Assembly: GCA_034678415.1 (NCBI GenBank)
Contig: JAXDBV010000091.1
Coordinates: 1 to 5,619, forward strand
Source: JAXDBV01 sp034678415
GTDB lineage: Bacteria; Bacteroidota; Bacteroidia; Bacteroidales; VadinHA17
Direction: 5' to 3'
Length of the DNA: 5,619 bases
Of this stretch, positions 1 to 5,023 are shown one piece after another. The notes beneath the pieces are model-generated. The model had not been told where the DNA came from and ran no database searches. It saw only the letters and a list, made by a program, of their open reading frames with translations. The position numbers and the translations under genes are program-made. Position 1 is the first letter of the stretch, and the number at the start of each line of letters is the position of its first letter.

Positions 1-233
1 GCGGAATCAAGGCCGTTGTCATCCATGAATTCCCTCAGGTCTTCCTTCATCGCTTCATATGTATGTACGTTGCTGTGAGGCGACTGACCGTGGTTGCGCT
101 GGTCAATAATAAATACTTTAAAATACCGGCTCAATTCTCTTCCAATGGTTAGCCAGTTATCGGAAGATCCATAAAGGCCGTGAGCGATGATTAGGGCGGG
201 ACCTTCCCCGAATTGCCTGTGGAACAGTACCAT
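1..233 (-). CDS. Alpha/beta-hydrolase fold esterase, N-terminal part (cut by the left window edge)
   Basis: Reading the minus strand from the ATG at 233 gives 77 complete codons, open to the window edge. The protein begins MVLFHRQFGEGPALIIAHGL and continues with HGLYGSSDNW (18-27) and DQRNHGQSP (44-52). These are the first strand, the HG oxyanion-hole motif and the conserved R-N-H-G-x-S segment of the YbfF-type esterase branch of alpha/beta hydrolases. The nucleophile-elbow serine and the catalytic Asp and His lie outside the window, so activity cannot be judged. The start is forced: the preceding in-frame codons are ACA and the TAA stop of pdxJ, 3 nt upstream, and homologous proteins begin at the same place. 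There is no Shine-Dalgarno sequence; translation is probably coupled to pdxJ in a two-gene operon. The natural substrate is unknown; members of the group hydrolyse short acyl esters or thioesters. The family call is firm, the substrate open. Confidence 0.88.
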   Translation of the reverse strand, partial: MVLFHRQFGEGPALIIAHGLYGSSDNWLTIGRELSRYFKVFIIDQRNHGQSPHSNVHTYEAMKEDLREFMDDNGLDS

Positions 234-236
234 TGT

Positions 237-953
237 TTAGTCTGTAAGTTGCCTGAGATACATCTGGATAGTATTTTCCAGTCCATAGTACAGGGCATCG
301 GAGATCAGTGCATGGCCGATGGATACCTCGAGGAGGTGAGGTACATGGTTGTGGAAGTATTTCAGGTTATCCAGGTTCAGGTCATGACCGGCATTCACAC
401 CAAGCTTCATTTTATGTGCAAGGCTAGCCGCCCTGATGAAGGGAGTGATAGCCTGAATTCTGTTGGAAGAGTATTTTGAGGCGTAAGGTTCGGTATAGAG
501 TTCCACCCTGTCGGTTCCCGTTTTGGCGGCCCATTCAATATTTACCGGCTGGGTATCGGTGAAGACAGAAGTGCGGATGCTGGCGGCATGCAGGGTAACG
601 ATGATTTCTCTTAGAAATGAATAATTCGACCGGGTGTCCCATCCGTGGTCGGAAGTGAGGGCTTGGGGCGAATCAGGCACGAGGGTTACCTGTTGAGGCT
701 GTACCCGCAGCACCAGATCTATGAATTTTTCTGAAGGGTATCCTTCAATATTAAATTCGGTTTTCACAAGAGGTTTAAGGTCAATCACATCCTGGTACCT
801 GATATGTCGTTCATCGGGGCGGGGATGGACGGTGATGCCCTGGGCTCCGAATCGTTCACAGTCCATGGCCGCTTTCAGCACATCAGGAATGTTTCCGCCC
901 CGGGAATTCCTGAGTACGGCAATTTTGTTTATATTTACGCTTAATCGGGTCAT
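237..953 (-). CDS. pdxJ: Pyridoxine 5'-phosphate synthase
   Basis: PdxJ condenses 3-amino-2-oxopropyl phosphate with 1-deoxy-D-xylulose 5-phosphate to form pyridoxine 5'-phosphate, the ring-closing step of the DXP-dependent vitamin B6 route in the cytosol. The 238-residue product matches the family's usual length of about 240. Visible signatures are VNINKIAVLRNSRGG (6-20, phosphate and substrate loop), TVHPRPDERHI (41-51, with catalytic-region H43 and H50), E70 in EFNIEG, and VNAGHDLN (186-193) plus IGHALISDA (212-220) near the C-terminus, typical of this TIM barrel. N9-K10 replaces the D-H of the E. coli protein, which I recall as normal for Bacteroidota. I chose the ATG at 953 because MTRLSVNINK fits the family N-terminus. 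An ATG at 1046 would add 31 unconserved residues and overlap the divergent gene. The hydrolase gene follows after 3 nt and is probably cotranscribed. Confidence 0.96.
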   Translation of the reverse strand: MTRLSVNINKIAVLRNSRGGNIPDVLKAAMDCERFGAQGITVHPRPDERHIRYQDVIDLKPLVKTEFNIEGYPSEKFIDLVLRVQPQQVTLVPDSPQALTSDHGWDTRSNYSFLREIIVTLHAASIRTSVFTDTQPVNIEWAAKTGTDRVELYTEPYASKYSSNRIQAITPFIRAASLAHKMKLGVNAGHDLNLDNLKYFHNHVPHLLEVSIGHALISDALYYGLENTIQMYLRQLTD

Positions 954-1036
954 CGGTGAATGTTTATAATGAACTGGTCTGATTTTTGTAAATTTAGGTA
1001 CAAAAATAATAGATAATACAAATAAGGGTGTAACGC
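954..1036. promoter_or_regulatory. Divergent intergenic region with candidate promoters for pdxJ and the CBS gene
   Basis: These 83 bp lie between two divergently transcribed genes, so promoters for both directions should be here. On the minus strand the complement of 1001-1008 reads TATTTTTG, an exact match to the Bacteroidota -7 consensus TAnnTTTG, about 40 nt upstream of the pdxJ start. On the plus strand TAAATTTA at 989-996 matches seven of eight positions, about 40 nt upstream of the CBS start. Neither has a TTG-type -33 element at the usual distance, so the exact sites are weakly supported. The two candidate -7 elements are only 4 bp apart, so the two promoters could interfere with each other. 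AAGGGTG at 1024-1030 is a modest Shine-Dalgarno-like stretch for the CBS gene. Confidence 0.4.
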
Positions 1037-1702
1037 ATGCTGGCAAAAGATCTGATATCGGATGTTGTACCTGCCCTGAAAACTTCGGATACAGGACAGA
1101 GAGCGCTGAACTGGATGGAGGTATTCAGGGTTTCCCATTTACCCATCGTGAATAACAAGGAATTTCTGGGATTGATATCCGATACGGATATTTACGATCT
1201 GAACAAGGCGGATGAACCTATCGGCAACCACCGGCTGTCGCTTTTCAGTCCTTATGTAACCAGCGATACACATATTTACGGTGTGATCGAGTTGTTGGCC
1301 AGGTTAAAACTCACCGTGGTACCTGTGCTTGATCATAGGAAACATTACCTTGGCCTGATCACCATGAATGATCTGGTGAAATATTTTGCCGATCTTTCGG
1401 CAACAAAAAATCCGGGAGGCATTATTGTGCTGGAGCTGCACCTGAATGATTATTCGTTGTCGCAGATAGCGCAGATTGTTGAAAGCAATGATGCGAAAAT
1501 CCTGAGTGTGTATGTCAGCTCTCCCGATGAATCCATGAAGATGGATGTGACCTTGAAGGTGAACCGGACGGATTTGACTTCGGTCATTCAGACCTTCGAG
1601 AGGTACAATTATCAGATCAAAGCCTATTATATGGAAGATGAGGAGATGGACAATTTCTACAACAACCGGTACGAGGCTTTCCTGAGATATCTGAGTATTT
1701 AA
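1037..1702 (+). CDS. CBS-domain pair protein with C-terminal ACT-like domain
   Basis: This 221-residue soluble protein has two CBS motifs forming a Bateman module: residues 1-57, ending SHLPIVNNKEFLGLISDTD (33-51), and residues 68-119, with VVPVLDHRKHYLGLITMNDL (94-113). After a short linker, residues 127-199 (starting GGIIVLELHLNDYSLSQIAQ) look like an ACT-type regulatory fold, with a beta strand, a D-Y-S loop, a helix and further strands. There is no signal peptide or membrane segment. CBS pairs commonly bind adenine nucleotides (AMP, ATP, SAM) and ACT domains bind small ligands such as amino acids, so a cytosolic sensor is a reasonable inference, but neither ligand nor partner can be read from the sequence. 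Its stop is 13 nt before the NAD kinase start, and this pairing is common in Bacteroidota, suggesting a link with NAD(P) or adenylate metabolism. The start fits homologous N-termini (MLAKDLISD). Confidence 0.9.
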   Translation: MLAKDLISDVVPALKTSDTGQRALNWMEVFRVSHLPIVNNKEFLGLISDTDIYDLNKADEPIGNHRLSLFSPYVTSDTHIYGVIELLARLKLTVVPVLDHRKHYLGLITMNDLVKYFADLSATKNPGGIIVLELHLNDYSLSQIAQIVESNDAKILSVYVSSPDESMKMDVTLKVNRTDLTSVIQTFERYNYQIKAYYMEDEEMDNFYNNRYEAFLRYLSI

Positions 1703-1715
1703 TTCCCTGGCAGTA

Positions 1716-2594
1716 ATGAAGGTTGCGATATATGGTCGGCCCTTTCATGAGGATTTCACCGGTGCGGCGGTTGCCTTTTTTGACATGATCGGCCGGATGA
1801 ATATTCAATATATGATATACGGTGATTTTGCTGATTTCCTGCACCAGCGTTGTCATATTCCCCTGCATGCATACAAGACATACGGTCATCATTCGGAGAT
1901 CGATCATCCGGTAGATTTCTTTTTCAGTATAGGCGGCGACGGCACCTTCCTTGAAGCCGTGACATATGTGAGGGACAGGGGGATTCCTCTTGTGGGCATC
2001 AACAGCGGACAGCTGGGATTTCTGGCCAACATATCGAGGCATGGTATTGGTGAGGCCCTGGAAGCGATCCGTTCGGGAAACATACAGATGGAAGAAAGGT
2101 CATTGCTGGAACTGATCACCGAAAGGCCGGTGCTTGATGATTTCCAGTATGCGTTGAACGAGTTGACCATACAGAAGTCCGATGCCAATATGATTACGAT
2201 ACAGACCTATTTAGGAGATCTGTACCTGAACTCCTACTGGGCTGACGGATTGATCATTTCCACTCCCACAGGATCGACCGCGTATTCCATGAGTGTAGGC
2301 GGGCCAATCCTAACGCCTTTGTGCCACAACCTGATTATTTCACCTATTGCCCCGCATACCCTTTCGGTGCGGCCGGTGCTTATCCCCGACCATTATGAGT
2401 TGACACTTAAAATAAACAGTCGCAACCGGCGGTGTCTTGTCTCGATGGATCACCGGCATACCGAGATAGATCATACTCTTGTGCTGAAGGTGAAGAAGGC
2501 AGGATTTAAAATCCGTATGGTGAATCTGATGAACCAGAACTTTTTTGTCACCCTGCGCAATAAACTGATGTGGGGAGTCGATAAAAGGAACTGA
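1716..2594 (+). CDS. nadK: NAD kinase (ATP:NAD 2'-phosphotransferase)
   Basis: NAD kinase phosphorylates the 2'-hydroxyl of the adenosine ribose of NAD to give NADP, the only known route to NADP in most bacteria. The 292-residue length is normal. The N-terminal domain carries SIGGDGTFLEAV (71-82), with the catalytic Asp at 75 of the GGDGT motif, followed by GINSGQLGFLANI (94-106). The NAD-binding domain shows ALNELTI (146-152) and ADGLIISTPTGSTAYS (176-191), then GGPILTP (195-201) and SPIAPHTLSVRP (209-220). The C-terminal LRNKLMWGVDKRN is a Bacteroidota hallmark as I recall it. All expected motifs are intact. The start MKVAIYG agrees with the family. It lies 13 nt after the CBS gene without a Shine-Dalgarno sequence, so it is likely expressed from the CBS promoter. 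No strong intrinsic terminator follows. Confidence 0.97.
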   Translation: MKVAIYGRPFHEDFTGAAVAFFDMIGRMNIQYMIYGDFADFLHQRCHIPLHAYKTYGHHSEIDHPVDFFFSIGGDGTFLEAVTYVRDRGIPLVGINSGQLGFLANISRHGIGEALEAIRSGNIQMEERSLLELITERPVLDDFQYALNELTIQKSDANMITIQTYLGDLYLNSYWADGLIISTPTGSTAYSMSVGGPILTPLCHNLIISPIAPHTLSVRPVLIPDHYELTLKINSRNRRCLVSMDHRHTEIDHTLVLKVKKAGFKIRMVNLMNQNFFVTLRNKLMWGVDKRN

Positions 2595-2634
2595 TTTTGT
2601 TAATATTTCTTAAACTGTTCTGCCAAAAGCGATT

Positions 2635-2660
2635 AATTTTAAAAAAAATTTATTTATTTG
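2635..2660. other. A/T tract downstream of nadK
   Basis: AATTTT, a run of eight A and then TTTATTTATTTG form an almost pure A/T stretch. AATTTT (2635-2640) and AAAATT (2645-2650) could pair as a 6-bp all-A/T stem with an AAAA loop. That is too weak to call a terminator with confidence. It could equally be a curved or UP-like element for the downstream promoter. TTTATTTG at 2653-2660 differs from the TAnnTTTG consensus at one position but has no -33 partner. No function is assigned. Confidence 0.3.
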
Positions 2661-2715
2661 TATACTGATCCTGAACTCTTAACGACAATTTACATACAGT
2701 CTAACAGATTCGTGG

Positions 2716-2741
2716 TCTCCGGACAATAAATAATCCGGGGA
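2716..2741. other. Imperfect inverted repeat (stem-loop) upstream of the barrel genes
   Basis: TCTCCGGA (2716-2723) and TCCGGGGA (2734-2741) form an 8-bp stem with one G-U pair and a 10-nt A/T-rich loop (CAATAAATAA). It is the only GC-rich structure in the 205-bp gap. No U-run follows on the plus strand, so it is not a standard intrinsic terminator. It sits just upstream of the candidate promoter at 2754-2785, so it may be a binding site or an attenuated terminator for the upstream genes. If transcription starts further upstream, it is a 5'-UTR hairpin. The pairing is seen; the role is unknown. Confidence 0.35.
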
Positions 2742-2753
2742 AGGGTTAATTGA

Positions 2754-2785
2754 TTGAAAGAATTGTTGAATAATTTGTAGTTTTG
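2754..2785 (+). promoter_or_regulatory. Candidate Bacteroidota-type promoter for the barrel-uppS-bamA unit
   Basis: TTG at 2754-2756 and TAGTTTTG at 2778-2785 are separated by 21 nt. They match the Bacteroidota -33 element and the exact -7 consensus TAnnTTTG in sequence and roughly in spacing. Other TTG triplets at 2750, 2763 and 2766 make the -33 assignment uncertain. Initiation would fall a few bases after 2785, leaving a leader of only about 10-15 nt. This would make the second in-frame ATG at 2806 the more natural start of the first barrel gene. It would separate the envelope genes from the CBS-nadK unit. Confidence 0.45.
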
Positions 2786-2799
2786 GTGCGCTCAAGACA

Positions 2800-3552
2800 A
2801 TGCATATGAAAAGAATCCTCGTATTACTGGCAGGATTGATCATTCTTGGATCGTCAATAGCCGATGCGCAGATCTGGAGATTGCGCAGGTACGAGGCCAT
2901 TGCAGGCATTGGGACAACCAATTTCTATGGAGACATTGGAGGTTTTACGCCCGGGAAAAACCTGTTGGGGATAAAGGATTACCGGTTTCTTCAGACCAGG
3001 CCAAATTTTTACCTCGGGGTCCGTTACAAGGTATGGCAGGATTTTGCCGTGAGGCTTAATCTATTTTACGCTTACCTGCACGGGAATGATGATCGTGGTT
3101 CAAATCCCACGAGGGGATATGAATTTGGAACCAATATATTTGAATCGTCGGTTCAGGCCGAATATTCATTCATCAAGGAGAAGATGTCGAACAATTACCT
3201 AATGATGAAAGGGCGCGGGGTTACTGATTTTGCTTCTCATATCAGTATGTACTGTTTTGCCGGCCTGGGATCAGCCGTATTTAATCCTAAACCCAACCCG
3301 CCGGTGATTGCACGGGTTGGGACAGAGTACAGCAAGGTGGCATTAGTTTTGCCGATAGGGATTGGACTGAAGGTAGGATTAAGTCCGGAGAACTCTATTG
3401 CCTTGGAACTGGGAGGGAGAATAACCACCTCAGACTTTATCGATGGTTTTACATCCGATTACTCCAAGTTCACTGACATGTACCATTACGGTGTGATTAA
3501 TTTTATTTATAAGGTAAAGACAAACCGGAAGGGATGGCCCACCTTTAAATAG
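2800..3552 (+). CDS. Outer-membrane beta-barrel protein, DUF6089-like (first of two)
   Basis: This 250-residue exported protein has an N-terminal signal peptide (MKRILVLLAGLIILGSS, residues 3-19) with a likely signal peptidase I site after ADA (21-23). The mature part alternates hydrophobic and polar residues with many Gly and aromatic residues, as in small outer-membrane barrels: GIGTTNFYGDIGGF (36-49), NFYLGVRYKV (69-78), AVRLNLFYAYL (83-93), VLPIGIGLKVGL (183-194) and a last strand YGVINFIYKV (230-239). A basic tail ending at K250 follows. Function is unknown; the fold assignment is by pattern. It aligns collinearly with the next gene, 29 nt downstream, suggesting tandem duplication. The ATG at 2800 is given; the ATG at 2806 (MKRILV) is an equally good signal-peptide start. 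Linkage to uppS and bamA suggests a general envelope role, which is inference only. Confidence 0.8.
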   Translation: MHMKRILVLLAGLIILGSSIADAQIWRLRRYEAIAGIGTTNFYGDIGGFTPGKNLLGIKDYRFLQTRPNFYLGVRYKVWQDFAVRLNLFYAYLHGNDDRGSNPTRGYEFGTNIFESSVQAEYSFIKEKMSNNYLMMKGRGVTDFASHISMYCFAGLGSAVFNPKPNPPVIARVGTEYSKVALVLPIGIGLKVGLSPENSIALELGGRITTSDFIDGFTSDYSKFTDMYHYGVINFIYKVKTNRKGWPTFK

Positions 3553-3581
3553 TGGTTTCATTGTGATATTTACCGTGTTAT

Positions 3582-4250
3582 ATGAAAAAAATCTGGTTGC
3601 TCATCCTTCTAAGCATCACTTCCTCTTGCGTATTCACACAGAAAAATGCCGATTTGGGTATTTTTGCGGGAGCTTCATATTACCTGGGGGATTTGAATAC
3701 CAGTAACCATTTCAGGCCGTTAAATCCGGCGTTCGGCCTGGTATTTCGGCATAATTTCAATCCGCGGCATGCCTTGCGCTGGAATCTGTTCTACGGGCAG
3801 GTCTCTGCCAATAATCCTGATCTTGATTTTCTTTACTGGCGTGATGGAGGGACACGGTTCAAATCGACAGTTATGGATATGACAGCCCAGTTCGAGTTTA
3901 ATTTCCTGCCATTCAAATCGGCGACCCATGAGTTTCAGTATTCCACATATATCAGTGGTGGTGCAGGGTTATGTATGTCGGATAAACCATCAGGTTTCTC
4001 CTACGATGTTGTGGTTCCGTTCGGGCTTGGCATGAAATTCAACCTTACCAAGCAAATAGGTGCCAGTATCAGCTGGGAATTCAGGAAAACCTTTTATGAC
4101 GATCTGGACGGGGTGAACAACCTGAATGATCCGGAACATACTTTTTTTCTGCATAATAATGACTGGTACAATTTCGGGGGTCTGACACTGGTATACAAAC
4201 TTTCCGGCGGGCGACAGGACTGTCCCGTCTACCGGGATTATAACCGTTAA
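3582..4250 (+). CDS. DUF6089-family outer-membrane beta-barrel protein (second of two)
   Basis: The 222-residue product starts with a signal peptide (MKKIWLLILLSITSS) probably cleaved by signal peptidase I after T19 (VFT/QK). C16 gives a lipobox-like SSC, but the -3 residue is T rather than L, so a lipoprotein is less likely. The mature part has family features: DLGIFAGASYYLGDLN (24-39), HNFNPRHALRWNLFYG (57-72), AQFEFNFLPF (102-111), VVVPFGLGMKFNL (143-155), FRKTFYDDLDG (167-177), NNDWYNFGG (192-200) and a last strand LTLVYKL. A short tail with DCPVY (213-217) follows. This is the copy that resembles the canonical DUF6089 protein found before uppS in Bacteroidota. Its function is uncharacterised as far as I know. 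The stop is 7 nt before the uppS start, which implies translational coupling. No separate promoter is visible in the 29-nt gap upstream. Confidence 0.88.
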   Translation: MKKIWLLILLSITSSCVFTQKNADLGIFAGASYYLGDLNTSNHFRPLNPAFGLVFRHNFNPRHALRWNLFYGQVSANNPDLDFLYWRDGGTRFKSTVMDMTAQFEFNFLPFKSATHEFQYSTYISGGAGLCMSDKPSGFSYDVVVPFGLGMKFNLTKQIGASISWEFRKTFYDDLDGVNNLNDPEHTFFLHNNDWYNFGGLTLVYKLSGGRQDCPVYRDYNR

Positions 4251-4257
4251 ATGTGAA

Positions 4258-5004
4258 ATGGCATCCTCACTAAAAGACAATATTGATATCTCACGTTTGC
4301 CCATGCATATCGCCATTATCATGGATGGGAACGGTCGCTGGGCCAAGATACAGGGGAAGAGGCGTATCTATGGTCATCAGAATGCTGTTTCTGCCGTCAG
4401 GGATGTGACAGAGGCTGCTGCCGAGCTGGGTATACGATATCTAACACTTTTTGCTTTTTCAACCGAAAACTGGAGCCGGCCGCAGGAAGAAGTGAATGCA
4501 CTCATGGCACTGCTGGTTACCACCCTGAACAGGGAAAGGGAAACCTTTGTCAAGAACAATGTCCGGTTGCTGGCCATTGGAGACCTGAAGGAATTACCGG
4601 GAACACTGGAACAGCAGCTGAGGGAAACCACCGATCTTACCCGTGGCCATACCGGCTTGTCACTTGTTCTGGCGCTGAGCTATAGTGCCCGCTGGGAAAT
4701 ACTGAACGCGGTGAAGAACATTGCCGCCCATATCTCGGATTCAACGATCAGAATTGATGATATTGATTCGCGGCTTTTCAGCCGTTACCTGACGACAAAG
4801 GATATTCCCGATCCGGACTTGCTCATCAGAACAAGTGGCGAATACCGGATAAGCAATTTTCTGCTCTGGCAGATTGCCTATTCCGAACTGTATTTTACCG
4901 GAAAACTGTGGCCTGATTTCCGGAGGGAAGATCTATACGAGGCAATCATTAATTACCAGTACAGGGAACGAAGGTTCGGGAAAATAAGTGAACAGGTTGT
5001 TTAG
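4258..5004 (+). CDS. uppS: Isoprenyl transferase (cis-prenyl diphosphate synthase, probably undecaprenyl-type)
   Basis: UppS adds isopentenyl diphosphate units in cis to farnesyl diphosphate, producing the long polyprenyl diphosphate that becomes the lipid carrier for peptidoglycan and surface glycans. It acts on the cytosolic face of the inner membrane. The 248 residues show every family signature: HIAIIMDGNGRWAK (17-30) with catalytic Asp 23, YGH (38-40), FAFSTENW (65-72), LALSYSARWEI (138-148) and PDLLIRTSGEYRISNFL (186-202) with the Arg and Ser residues that bind isopentenyl diphosphate. AYSELYF (207-213) follows, with E210 expected to help bind Mg2+. Product chain length cannot be read from the sequence. 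The start is 7 nt after the upstream barrel stop without a Shine-Dalgarno sequence. An ATG at 4251 is followed at once by TGA and cannot be used. bamA begins about 20 nt downstream. Confidence 0.97.
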   Translation: MASSLKDNIDISRLPMHIAIIMDGNGRWAKIQGKRRIYGHQNAVSAVRDVTEAAAELGIRYLTLFAFSTENWSRPQEEVNALMALLVTTLNRERETFVKNNVRLLAIGDLKELPGTLEQQLRETTDLTRGHTGLSLVLALSYSARWEILNAVKNIAAHISDSTIRIDDIDSRLFSRYLTTKDIPDPDLLIRTSGEYRISNFLLWQIAYSELYFTGKLWPDFRREDLYEAIINYQYRERRFGKISEQVV

Positions 5005-5023
5005 GCTCTGACCAATATTCAGG

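Noticed and set aside
213..479. Plus-strand reading frame of 88 codons antisense to pdxJ
   Set aside because: The complementary strand encodes the conserved C-terminal part of PdxJ; the plus-strand product resembles nothing and is explained by the coding bias of pdxJ.
954..1046. N-terminal extension of pdxJ to an ATG at 1046 on the minus strand
   Set aside because: It would add 31 residues without family similarity, run through the AT-rich divergent promoter region and overlap the start of the CBS gene. MTRLSVNINK from 953 fits PdxJ proteins.
1617..2042. Minus-strand reading frame of 141 codons across the CBS-nadK junction
   Set aside because: It lies antisense to two well-supported genes, with no recognisable domain and irregular composition; it is a shadow frame.
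2716..2741. Stem-loop as a rho-independent terminator of the CBS-nadK unit
   Set aside because: No U-run follows the stem on the plus strand and it is over 120 nt from the nadK stop; it is kept only as an unassigned inverted repeat.
4251..4256. Minimal start-stop (ATG TGA) just before uppS
   Set aside because: Such a hexamer is expected by chance, the region has no ribosome-binding site, and there is no evidence that it regulates uppS.
3990..4346. Minus-strand reading frame of 118 codons antisense to the second barrel and uppS
   Set aside because: It has no domain and no promoter or start signal, and both sense genes are firmly identified.
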